Shown piece by piece: positions 34,287 through 44,404 of a stretch of 64,000 bases of DNA. Positions within the stretch are counted from its first letter, which is position 1. Each line of letters begins with the position of its first letter. This DNA is from Siphonodentalium dalli (Eukaryota; Mollusca; Scaphopoda; Gadilida; Siphonodentaliidae), in NCBI GenBank assembly GCA_032622095.1, contig CP136065.1, forward strand, positions 153,639,577-153,703,576, written 5' to 3'. Both the position numbers and the translations under genes were made by a program. The notes beneath the pieces are model-generated. The model was given only the letters and a program-made list of their open reading frames with translations, was not told where the DNA came from and did not search any database.

Positions 34287-34660
34287 GTTAAAATTGAGAA
34301 AAAAAATTAAATTTGTTTTAATTGAGCTTGGAGTTCAATCTAAAAAAAATTATATTTTTTTTTTAAATTATGTCCCAGACTCCACCATTTGACCTGGTGA
34401 CCCAAGTTGAACAAATATGAATCCAGTCACACAAGGAACGACCATACCAAATATAAGCTAAACAGTCTGATAGTTTTTGAGAAGAAGTCGTTTTAAGAAT
34501 TACTATGGCGGGAAAGATTTATGGACCTGGCTCTGCCACTATTTGACCTGGTGACCCCATTTGAATAAATCTGAACCCCGGTCACCCAAGGACCCTCCAC
34601 ACCAAATATGAGTAAATTCGGACTTGAGGTTCCAGAGAAGATGGGCGGACGACGGACGAG
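33540..34660. repeat. Tandem array, about 150-bp unit (same as 8.3-10.8 kb)
   Basis: About seven units with ggaccctccataccaaat, ataagctaaataggcctg and gaagacgttttaagaatt. A (TA)n run interrupts at 34256-34283. The array ends in a ggcggacgacggacgag tail. Confidence 0.88.
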
Positions 34661-34669
34661 GAGTGATGA

Positions 34670-34823
34670 TTAAACCTTTCATGATGAGAGTTGCGCTGGT
34701 GCAGCATTAAAAATCCTGTGCCAGTGAATTCTCTTATATATAGGGAGACTCACATATATAAGAGAATGTATTGGCACAAGGTTATTACAAAATTTCAGGA
34801 AGCTCCAGTCATGGATGGGTTAA
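34670..34823 (+). mobile_element. TTAA element family C, copy 6 (one hairpin)
   Basis: ttaaacctttcatgatgaga to catggatgggttaa; a 154-bp version with a single shortened hairpin between the same termini. Placed directly after the GGAC tail of the array. Confidence 0.85.
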
Positions 34824-34856
34824 AGCTCCACCACAGACTTGGTCTCAGGTGAGCTA

Positions 34857-35047
34857 CAGTAATGCCATAAATAATTGACCCCTTAACCACAGCAGAATTA
34901 TGGGTAACTTTTCAGGATTTAGTCGGAAATATGGCTTGTTGCCATTCATCGGAAAGCTCTCAGTGAGAGCTTTCCGATGCATGGCAATAAGCCATATTAC
35001 CAATAATTTGGCTGTGGTTAAGGGGTCAATTAATTAGGGCATTACTG
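34857..35047. mobile_element. Foldback family A, copy 4 (TA flanked)
   Basis: cagtaatgccataaataatt ... aattagggcattactg, flanked by TA both sides; the second arm has a short deletion. Confidence 0.9.
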
Positions 35048-35111
35048 TAAACATCGTGGACAAAGTGTCTGAGTACGGAAAGAGTATTTAAAACATATTT
35101 TATGAGCATAC

Positions 35112-35209
35112 CCGAATGACAAGCTCAGCCACAAGATATCTCATATGTTCTTCGTGGATCTTCCATGATATATCACCGGCATTAGTAGACCTCATACCAA
35201 ACACGATAT
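35112..35209 (-). CDS. Exon 6 (residues 183-215)
   Basis: 98 nt, acceptor atttcag and donor gtatgc. The first two bases complete an Asp codon. It reads IVFGMRSTNAGDISWKIHEE then HMRYLVAELVIR. The other two frames are closed or implausible. Confidence 0.88.
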
Positions 35210-35404
35210 CTGAAATAAAAAAGTTATACTCTCTCTCTCTATACATGAAGTGAAGGATACTCATAATAACAGACCATTTATGCTCCTGAAATATCTACAT
35301 GGTCTGTCTGATGGACAGATGTTTAACTCATACCTTCAACCACACCGACTCAAAATCAGCGATCTAGACTGAATTTAAGCCTGTACACATAAAGTGGAGA
35401 TGAT

Positions 35405-35580
35405 TACTAAATACTCATTGACAAGCAATTCCCTTAGGAAATGTTCAGATAATAAGTTCAACAAACGACCATAAGTCATTTGTTGAACTTATTGTCTGAA
35501 CATTCTGATCCAATATATATGAATCCTTCTGCACTTCTGCATTTTTCCTAAACACCCTTCCAGATGAATAACAAGTGCAA
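35405..35580 (+). mobile_element. TTAA element family D, copy 3 (partial)
   Basis: actaaatactcattgacaag, then gttcaacaaacgacc, then ccagatgaataacaag; terminal TTAA not preserved. Confidence 0.72.
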
Positions 35581-35689
35581 CATGAAGTGTGGCATATGTC
35601 CCCCGACGCTCAGTTTAGAGAGTGGGCAGTACTAAATATTTGTATGGTTGGAAATGTTTTTTATTTTCTAAATCCCCCTAAACTGGGCT

Positions 35690-36610
35690 ACCTACACACC
35701 AAAGCACAACCAAATTTGATGATCCATGCCCAAGTTACAAGCAGAAAATTTCATATGGACACAAGAAATTCAGTAATTCCTAAGCCAAACAATGGCTGTA
35801 ACTCTGGTAAAAATGAATGGACAAAACCCATAGTATGTGGGTATCCTTTACTGCATGCTGGGCTAAGCACAACTGTATCTGATGATCCGTGCCCAAATTA
35901 CAAGCGGAAATGTTCATACAGAGACAAAATTTGCAAGTCAAACCAGGGCGGTAACTCTGGTAAAAATGGCCGAAAACCTCTAGTAAGTCAGTATGCTTCC
36001 CCCACAAACTGTGCCATACCAAAGCACTACTGAATCTGATGATCCTTGCCCAAGTTACAAGCTGAAATGTTCTTTCTAACACAAACTTCACAAATTTCCA
36101 AGTCAAACAAGGGCCATAGCTATGGTTGAAATAAATTGACAAAACCCGTAGTTTGTGGGTATCCTTTCACCCAACCTGTGCTATCACCACCAAAGAACAA
36201 CGGAATCTGATAATTAACACCCAAGTTATAAACTGAAATGTTCTTACGGACACAATATTCGCAAATTTCCAGGTTAATCAAGGGCCGTAACTCTGGTAAA
36301 AATTTATGGACAAATGTATGTAGATATCCTTTCATCTCCCAAGCTGTGCTATCACAATAGCAAAGGACAACAGATAATTAACACCAATGTTACAAGGTGA
36401 TATGTTCAGACAGATGGAAAAATGGCATTCTGGGGTGCAGCCCACAGTAATAATTCACCCCACAAGGTACAATAGTCAAGAAGAGTCATCGTAATGTAGC
36501 AGGCATAAGAGCAGATGCACCGACGGACGGATGCTCCGGCAGACAGACCGACAAATGCCCTAAAAAATCAGAGATATGCCTACATGGGTCAGGGGGCATA
36601 ATAAACCATT
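35690..36610. repeat. Tandem array, about 155-bp unit, GGAC tail and gggggcataata end
   Basis: Four to five units with ggccgtaactctggtaaaaa, tggacaaaacccgtagt and gatgatccttgcccaagtta, then a tail of gacggacggatgc and cagacagaccgac, ending agggggcataataa. The open frames at 35575-36033 and 35780-36142 are products of the repeat. Confidence 0.85.
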
Positions 36611-36673
36611 TCAATGTTTACTTTTTTAACTGATGGGAGAATCCATTTAGCATAAAAGAGTTAAAATACTAAC

Positions 36674-36791
36674 CTAACAGCTTCCATAGACCTTTGCCAA
36701 TACCCTTGAGGGACTCTGACAGACTGAAGTAGTGTGAGCACAGTCGGTTTCTAGCTGTAATTATCATGATTCCTAAAGCTAGAGCTGAATC
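36674..36791 (-). CDS. Exon 5 (residues 144-182 plus 1 nt)
   Basis: 118 nt, acceptor tttgtag and donor gttagt. It reads DSALALGIMIITARNRLCSH and continues to ...GKGLWKLL. The amphipathic start could be a buried helix rather than a membrane span. Confidence 0.87.
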
Positions 36792-37530
36792 CTACAAATG
36801 AAAACAAAAATATGAATAAAAATACTGTGTTCTCAGGCACCTCACTCATAACCATGAACGAAAACTTTAAAAAAGCCTTTTGCTTGTTGTCCAATCCTCT
36901 TTCTCAATCTCTCTGTATCTTTATGTGTATAGTGTTTGCATCATATGTTTGATTTTTGTTTTGCAATTTCTTCCAGAATTTTCAGAGTTCATAACACTTT
37001 CTGCAATTTATCCACAATTAGAAATATAGATTGTTTTTTGTTGAAGACATATTGATTAAAAGGCATTGGAGGATAGATTATAAACATTTCTTGGAAAATT
37101 GTAGGATAGAATTATCACCATAACAACCATTAATTTCTAGAATTCTTCCCAAATGTAATTGCCTGATAAATTTCTAATTGTAAAATTCCTTTCCGAAACC
37201 CAGAAACATGAAATTCAAGTTAATTAAAATTCCTTTTTTCTCTTATATTACAGGAAGTGGCAAATTTAAATTATACATACTGATTTCTCTGGTGTTTTTA
37301 TTTGTTTTCTGTTTTCTGTTTTTTTTAAATAAATTAGAAATTTAGTACTTGATAGATAAAATTTTAGCTGTTGTCAGTTAGGTATTTTAACTATGATTCA
37401 ACTTATTTTAATTTGCATAAAATTGATATGCCACCCTGTGCTATGTATGTTTTAATTTATAACAACCAAAGCCTGACGCTTTGGGTCGTATATAGGCTTT
37501 ATCTGATTTTGTGACGTCACCAATAATGCC
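36792..37530. other. Intron sequence, no feature seen
   Basis: AT-rich; nothing recognised before the inverted-repeat element at 37531. Confidence 0.4.
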
Positions 37531-37997
37531 GATGGGGTCATTGTCACAAGGCTTCGGTCACATTCGTAGCCAGCTTTTTAAATCGATCACAAATGTAGCC
37601 AGCTTTTCGCCGGCGATCACATTCGTAGCCAGATTTTCTAATTCCATGCTTTATATGGCGCGAAATATGACGTCATCGCGTTCGTGACTAAAATGCCGAC
37701 GTCATGCTCCAAAACTGACTTCGTTTATCAACTTATATTGGAATATAATTCGAGCATCTAACGACATTGATCGGAAACCTCAGGTTATTAGATTAACTAA
37801 TATCAAATTAAAATTTATGTTGTTTTACATTCATCAACACAGAAAAATGAGACTAACCTAATCTTGTTCATTGAGGCTCGCATGAATATGAAAAGCTGGC
37901 TACAAATGTGATCGCCGTAGAAAAGCTGGCCACATTTGTGATCGATTTAAAAAGCTGGCTACGAATGTGACCGGAGCCTTGTGACAATGACCCCATC
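37531..37997. mobile_element. 467-bp element with about 110-bp inverted termini
   Basis: The left end gatggggtcattgtcacaag and the right end ttgtgacaatgaccccatc are inverted. The arms repeat cacattcgtagccagctttt with about 24-30 bp spacing, three times per arm, as tandem sub-terminal copies. No clear target duplication. Confidence 0.85.
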
Positions 37998-38392
37998 AGC
38001 ACAGTATGTCGCACAGTAGATCGGTGGGCCTAAAGCATTATTGTCGTAATCGGCTGTCAAGAGGCCAACACAAATCAGTCGATGTGCAACATTCTCCTAT
38101 TTATATACACGTCATAAAATCATTTATTTGTTTTTATTTATAAGGGAAAATAGGTCCATAATGAATTTCTAACGGGTCTACTCCGGCACTCTACTGGATC
38201 AAATCGTAAATAAACTAAAATTACCACAACTCAACACGATCTACGTGTATCTCAAAGCTTTATTTTCCAACTGATGCACAGCAGTTGATCAATACTGCAT
38301 GGTTCTGTAGAGACTATACCGTGCGAAAGGAAATAAGATAATATTTAATGTGGATTTGATTGTTATCATAAGTCTGCATACTTACATACTTG

Positions 38393-38863
38393 CATAATCC
38401 GAATTAATGCTCCCAAATTACTTTCATTTCTTTAGCTTCGGGGGATAAAAAATATTTGATTCGAGTCGAGGAATCCACCCATCAAGATCAGAGTGATCAG
38501 ATATCGATTTATTGAAATCTGTTATTTCTCACCTCCGGTACTTTTTGGTGGCTTTGTGAACTGTCGACGAGAAGACAATCTCGGACCAAATTGCAGATGA
38601 GGATGGATAACTCTAAAATCAAGTAGCTTTGGGTGTTCAGATGTTTGACAATCCGGCCCTATTTCTTTGAACGAAATGTTGATAACATGTTTTGGGAAAT
38701 TTTATACTATAGTTGACTGTGGTTAGCATTATTTTTGGGCAATTAATCAATACTGATAATATCAAAATTGATTAATTAAACTGAAGCAGAATTTCAAAAA
38801 AAATTGTTGTTGTTTTTGAATCTGATGATATGGGGACCATCGGATCGGATTGAGTACCTTTAA
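38393..38863 (-). mobile_element. TTAA element family E, copy 3
   Basis: ccgaattaatgctccc ... gattgagtacctttaa; inverted, with an extra segment near 38530-38590 compared with the other copies. Confidence 0.75.
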
Positions 38864-39025
38864 GCAATTGATGATATCATTACATGAATATTACTGAAAA
38901 AACAACCATATTCTACATCTCAGTCTGTCCCATAACTTTTAAGCCATTCAACCTATTTGTTGAAAGGAAAGATGTTAGAGACACACAACATAAAGGACAT
39001 CGGACTTGTTGATACAATTGGAACT

Positions 39026-39368
39026 TTAACCCTTTGGCGAGTAGAACGACATATATGTCGTCTATCGGTTGAGGAGTAGAACGACATATATGTCGTTTCA
39101 GGAAGGGTTATTTTATGTAGACATAACTTCAATAAATCATCTGATTAATAAATGATTTGTAAAGGAGTTATTTTGATTAATATAATGTCCCAAATGTATA
39201 AGTGCAATCGATTATGATAACACACGTTAACAAAAAAATGCACCTAAATTAAAACGAATTATTGGACCCTTTTGACCGAACTTGTTAATAATTATTGCTA
39301 TGACGTTGACGTTAAATTTACTCATGACGTCATGTATATGACGTTACAGATACTCTCCAAAGGGTTAA
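39026..39368. mobile_element. 343-bp TTAA element, AAAGGG termini
   Basis: ttaaccctttggcgagtaga at the left and ctctccaaagggttaa at the right; inverted TTAACCCTTTGG. The left part repeats gagtagaacgacatatatgt twice in tandem. A piggyBac-type non-autonomous element by target and termini. Confidence 0.8.
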
Positions 39369-39622
39369 ACCTTTCTATACTAAATACTCATTGATGAGTA
39401 GTTCCCTTAGGAAATGTCCAGAATATAAGTTAGGTCGTTTATTGAACTTATCATCTGAACATTTCCTACCAATGAATATGAATCATTCTGCTATATATTA
39501 TCAGTTTTTCTGTCGGTCGTCTGCTTATATTACCTGAACACCCCTCCAAGTTAATCATAAACCATTCCAATGTATACTTTTATAAATGATTGGGAGAATC
39601 CATTCAGTATAGAAAGGAATAA
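39365..39622 (+). mobile_element. TTAA element family D, copy 4, sharing a TTAA with its neighbour
   Basis: ttaaacctttctatactaaa ... cattcagtatagaaagga; its first TTAA is the last TTAA of the previous element. Confidence 0.8.
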
Positions 39623-40175
39623 CATAAAAACATCGTCATAATTTACATGATAAGATTAGAAGATAAATGAAAGTCTTCAGTAAAATTAGACAAATTATGT
39701 AGACACTTTTGCAATTGCATAATGATTTGAGATCAGAGACCAAGGCACAAGCCTGGAAATAACTAAAATTTTGGTGCTGGACAAAATGACAGGCACCAAT
39801 TCATTTATGCCGGTCATTAATAATTTTGTGCCTGTCAAATAAATTTTCACAAAGAATATGCCACAAAATTGTTTAATATAACTTAAAAAAATGAAGAAGA
39901 TTTTCTCCAATTTGGTTCATACCACTTTCTTGCTAATAAACTACTAATAAACCACATATCTGTATATATTTTTATGAATGTGCCAAATACGGCTTTCAAT
40001 TAAAATGAGCCATGAAAACCAATAAAATTTGAACACTGAAATAGAAAACTCGCCGATATTTCAATTTGTTTACGTAACCAACAACTGTGTACTATTTGAA
40101 AGTCGATTATTTTGAGCACTGTTTATTTGAGTAAATTATTTTGTTATTATAAAAGCAAATCATCAGCATTTTTTA

Positions 40176-40384
40176 ACAATAAGTTCAACAAACTACTAAG
40201 GTCATTTTCACATCAGAACAGTTCACACCAATAAATTTGAATCCTTCTGCTCTTGTATTATCTGTTTTCTGTCTGCTGTCTGCTTATGTATAGTGAACAC
40301 CCTCCAATTTAATAATAGGCCGCTCCAATATACACTTTCATAACTGGGTGGGAGAATCCATTTTAATAGTAAAGAAAGGGTTAA
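40176..40384 (+). mobile_element. TTAA element family D, copy 5 (5' part missing)
   Basis: ataagttcaacaaactacta ... agtaaagaaagggttaa. Ends 13 bp from exon 4. Confidence 0.75.
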
Positions 40385-40396
40385 TTATAAACTGAC

Positions 40397-40502
40397 CTTG
40401 AGCAGTGTTTCTCGACATCTTCTGCTGCCTTTCTGTAGTATTTCTGTTAGACGCCATTTATGATAGTGTCCCGGGTAATGTATGCTTTCTATCTCAAACT
40501 CT
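40397..40502 (-). CDS. Exon 4 (residues 108-143)
   Basis: 106 nt, acceptor atcttcag and donor gtcagt. The first base completes the Gly codon. It reads EFEIESIHYPGHYHKWRLTE and continues to ...CRETLLK. A TTAA-bounded repeat ends only 13 bp from the donor (40384). Confidence 0.88.
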
Positions 40503-41007
40503 CTGAAGATGGAGAAACAAAGTTAAAGGGGGTGTTTCACCTCTTCCACATGATGTTAACCACAGCCTGCTATTATGAACTGAAAATGATTCTGTGTGAT
40601 ATATAGAGGATCTCCAACGAATTGAAGATATTGTATATCACATGAAAAATCTAGAGCTTTACACTGAGATTTATGCATTTTTAACAAAACAATATCCTTA
40701 AAACGCTTCACAACCATATATGACAGTACTGCGTGCTCTGGCTGGCGATGAAAAATACAGTCCCCCAATTTGCCTCTTTGTTTTTGTGTCTATTTTCGTT
40801 AGCACAACGAAGTTCGACAAGAATTTAACTTTAATGAAAAAAGCAATCAATTTTTCAATGTTTACTAGTGTTGGTGTCATGTGCGGCTTTTTAAAATAGT
40901 ACTAATCCGCACTGTCATTTTGTTGGCGTCATGCCAAGTATCCTAGATTTGTAGAGTGAAGCATGCTCAACACTTTTCATTGAGTATTACTAACTTTATG
41001 AGATGGC

Positions 41008-41736
41008 TTAAAGGGACCCAAGGCTTCAAAGTGGGTTCACATGAAATATGATCAATTATATAAAAGTCCATAAAACAACTATCATCAACAACTAACTACA
41101 TTTAATGAAAGTGTCAATGACACTGTAGCTCAACTTGCAAAGGGGATAATTTCATGTGTTACAGTCAATGGAGCGATTAGGGATGGGGAAAGTTAAATGT
41201 CTACGTAATACTAGATGTGAACATGAAAAGATATATATAAATTAAAATCTATGATGGCCGCAGATGGCCATATTTTTCAACAACATTTGGAAAAATTTGA
41301 TGGATCCAATCTAGTGGTCACCCCGACGGACGCCAATCCATGGCAATAGCTTAAACTTGACTTTGTCAATGGATCAACTTTGATCTAGTTTTCCTTATTA
41401 ATAACAAGATTTCACATATCAAAATCATTTTTATGTAAAGATTACTGGTACAGTGGCATTACCGATCAATGTCCAATTTGTCCAAAAAGTTTCATGAAAA
41501 CATGAAATTAAACAATGGAAAAGGTCTGAGCATTGGAAAATATCTTGAAAATAACATTCAACCTAAAATATTTGAACTTACTACGCGATTAGCGATCTTT
41601 ATTGACAAATCACTGTAACAGTTTTCTTTACAATGTTTTCAACATGCAAAATTTTGTAATTGGAGAACTTTCAATAATTAATATAAGAACAAAGTTTTAC
41701 ACGTTTACCCACTATGACTGCCTTTGGTCCCATTAA
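41008..41736 (+). mobile_element. TTAA element family F, copy 2 (about 730 bp)
   Basis: ttaaagggacccaaggcttc ... gcctttggtcccattaa; inverted terminal repeats of about 35 bp (aaagggacc.aaggc..tc..agtgggt) with TTAA on both sides. It is longer than the other copies by an inner insertion around 41100-41560. The ORF at 41671-41889 crosses its end. Confidence 0.8.
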
Positions 41737-41909
41737 TTCGACAGACGTCTTAATCTGGCCTGTGATATGTGAATATCCTTCAGCCCACTCCATGAATATA
41801 CCAAAGATCAAGGACATCCAATATAAGGTGACAGAGATGGACATATTTTGCAATATGAGGTCCATACTTCCGAAGAAATGAATGAACAAAACATAGGGAG
41901 GAGGGAATG

Positions 41910-42015
41910 CCTACAGTTTTTTTTTATTTAAATACGGAAATATCTCATGACTGTCTGGAAAGAGATATAAAATTTTCGTGAGACACGAATGAGATGTTTC
42001 AGGTATTCAAACAAA
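41910..42015. mobile_element. Small foldback, 'gaaatatctcat' arms, copy 1
   Basis: ctacagttttt and ggaaatatctcatgac at the left; gaatgagatgtttcagg and aaaaaactgta at the right. A second copy is at 59238-59385. Confidence 0.72.
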
Positions 42016-42099
42016 AAACTGTATTTTTATTATATGCCCCTTATTAATGTTGAAAGTTGCTAAATTAACTCTTATTTAATTAAATCATTAACTCAACTT

Positions 42100-42393
42100 A
42101 ATTAAAGCAGCGATGTATATAATGTATCTAATTTACGTCCATGATTAAGGAGTGCGTGTCAGTGTTTACAAACCGGAAAGAGTCCAGGCCTAAAGTTGAA
42201 ATTGACATCACATTGTTGAATTATCGATTGATCAAGTGGCATCATAAATTAAAGCAGCGATGTATATAATGAATCTAATTTACGTCCATGATTAAAGAGT
42301 GTGTGTCAGTGTTTACAAACTGGAAAGAGTCCAGGCCTAAAGTTGAAATTGACATCACATTGTTGAATTATCGATTGATCAAGTGGCATCATA
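42100..42393. repeat. 147-bp tandem duplication
   Basis: Two copies differing at only a few bases, both with aaagcagcgatgtatataat and gagtccaggcctaaagttg. The first begins near 42100, the second near 42247. Confidence 0.92.
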
Positions 42394-43021
42394 AATTAGT
42401 CACTTTTGATTGGCTAGTGGACAGTGTACATGCACTGATCACTCGGCGGCACATGTGTTCCTGGTAGTTATTCATTTCAAGTCAGCGAGCTACAGTGAAA
42501 TATCGGAACCTACAGTGAAATAACAAAACGCGATTTCACTCTAGCTGCGAAGAGTTTGATACGATGATCTGTTACGGTAATTTTCCACTATTTTATAAGC
42601 AAGCATATAATTGACGTGGATATTGCTCACTTCATGTTGTCTCATGAGCATACAAAAGATTATTCAAACATGGGCAATGATGGTTGAGAAACAGAGAATC
42701 AACAATGGATTTTTCATTCTAAGGACCTTAACTCTGCAAAAATAGATGGACAAAACCCGTTTTATGTGGATATCCCTGCTCCTATAGAGGTTTATGAGCA
42801 TACCAAGATCATTCAAATCTGACCTATGATGAAAGAGATAGATAGCTCCAAATTAATTATGGATGCACACATTCATACATGCACAGACGGATGGAACCCA
42901 TTTCTTTATCGCCTGCCAAACTTGGTTTGCTCGGATAATAAAGGATTAATTCCTTGTTTAACACACAATTCCAATGAATTGTGATCAAGTCTGGATATAG
43001 TGTGATTTGACGGCACAGCCA

Positions 43022-43063
43022 GCTAGCATCACCAAATTCGCCCTCTGGGGACCTCATTTTGCT
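43022..43063. mobile_element. Foldback family B, copy 6 (half)
   Basis: gctagcatcaccaaattcgc and tctggggacctcattttgc; single arm with the flank tgaggcctcatcttctggga. Confidence 0.8.
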
Positions 43064-43129
43064 GAGGCCTCATCTTCTGGGAAGTATTTATGGTCTCAAA
43101 ATTATTTTTATTTTATTTTTCCCATTATT

Positions 43130-43456
43130 GTGATGTTGTTGCCATTTAGATAGAATTTAGCAAGCGAATGTGACAACATAACAAAGTTACAGTATGTGCC
43201 CTAATTAATCGACCCCTTAACCACAGCAGAATTATGGGTAACTTTTCAGGATTTAGTCATGGCTTGTTGCCATTCATCGGAAAGCTCTCAGGGAGAGCTT
43301 TCCAATGAATGGCAACAAGCCATATTTCGACTAAATCCTGAAAAGTTACCCATAATTTTGCTGTGATTAAGGGGTCGATTAATTAGGGCACATACTGTAA
43401 CTTTTTTATGTTGTCACATTCGCTTGCTAAATTCTATCTAAATGGCAACAACATCA
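43130..43456. repeat. 327-bp palindrome enclosing foldback family A, copy 5
   Basis: The host sequence on both sides of the foldback (gatgttgttgccatttagat at the left and its inverse atctaaatggcaacaacatc at the right) is itself inverted-duplicated for about 60 bp. The palindrome therefore extends beyond the element. Confidence 0.9.
43190..43397. mobile_element. Foldback family A, copy 5 (TA flanked)
   Basis: cagtatgtgccctaattaat and its inverse; both sides TA. The first arm has a short deletion (gatttagtcatggc). Confidence 0.9.
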
Positions 43457-43593
43457 TGGCTTGTTGCCATTCATCGGAAAGCTCTCAGGGAGAGCTTTCC
43501 AATGAATGGCAACAAGCCATATTTCCAACTAAATCCTGAAAAGTTACCCATAATTTTGTGTGGTTAAGGGGTCGATTAATTAGGGCATTACTG
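43456..43593. mobile_element. Foldback family A, copy 6 (lacks the outer half of one arm)
   Basis: Starts inside the arm (atggcttgttgccattcatc) exactly where the palindrome of copy 5 stops, and ends tagggcattactg 10 bp from exon 3. Confidence 0.88.
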
Positions 43594-43603
43594 ATATCCT
43601 TAC

Positions 43604-43731
43604 CCATCTAGCTTCACACTCTGTAACTGTTTTTCACTGAGCATCTTCTGACTTCCGTCTGGAGCTAAAGAGACAGCCTCCGTCTCATCAAACACAGGAG
43701 CGATGAACAAGTCCTGGAAGGTCACTTTATT
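43604..43731 (-). CDS. Exon 3 (residues 66-107 plus 2 nt)
   Basis: 128 nt, acceptor ctttcag and donor gtaagg, ending with two bases of a Gly codon completed by the next exon. It reads NKVTFQDLFIAPVFDETEAV and continues to ...LQSVKLDG. The flanking introns carry several copies of the TA-flanked foldback family, one ending only about 10 bp from the donor. Confidence 0.88.
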
Positions 43732-43786
43732 CTGAAAGTTGAAAAAATTTATTTAAGAGTAAAATATTGATGGTAAACTGTGAATA

Positions 43787-43997
43787 CAGTAATGCCCTAA
43801 GTAATCGACTCCATAACCACAGCAGAGTTATGGGTAACTTTTCAGGATTTAGTCGGAAATATGGCTTGTTGCCATTCATCGGAAAGCTCTCACTGAGAGC
43901 TTTCCGATGAATGGCAACAAGCCATATTTCCGACTAAATCCTGAAAAGTTACCCATAATTCTGCTGTGGTTATGGAGTCGATTACTTAGGGCATTAC
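43787..43997. mobile_element. Foldback family A, copy 7 (full, TA flanked)
   Basis: cagtaatgccctaagtaatc ... gattacttagggcattac; TA at 43785-43786 and directly after. Near-perfect 211-bp palindrome. Confidence 0.9.
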
Positions 43998-44173
43998 TAT
44001 AGCTCTCATTTCATCAGCATCAATCTTTTTGGTTCCATGTCAAAAGGCCATTTTGTGGGGACATGAATTTGTGGGTTGGAAATGATATTTGTCTACATCA
44101 ATGGGTCCAAGAACAGCATACACGTGTCGTGACAGCTTTGAATAATAGAAGTAATTTAGATAGTGGAATTGCC

Positions 44174-44332
44174 TTAACCCTTTCAAGACAGGAGATGTGC
44201 TGGTGCAGCATTAAAGATGTTCTGCCAGTGCATTCTCTTATATATGCAAGTCTCCCATAGGCAGCCTCACATATATAAGAGAATGCACTGACTTACAAGG
44301 TCACAGTAAATATTGTCAGGCCAATGTATTCT
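44174..44332 (+). mobile_element. TTAA element family C, copy 7 (right end lost)
   Basis: ttaaccctttcaagacagga with one complete hairpin; it stops at gccaatgtattctttt. Confidence 0.82.
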
Positions 44333-44404
44333 TTTCCTGTAAAATATTTTCCATCAAGTAGGGAATAGGCAATCAATGATTTTAATAATAGCAGCCTTTT
44401 AATA

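Noticed and set aside
35575-36142. Open frames of 152 and 120 codons on opposite strands
   Set aside because: Both lie wholly in the 155-bp tandem array and repeat with it; no gene features.
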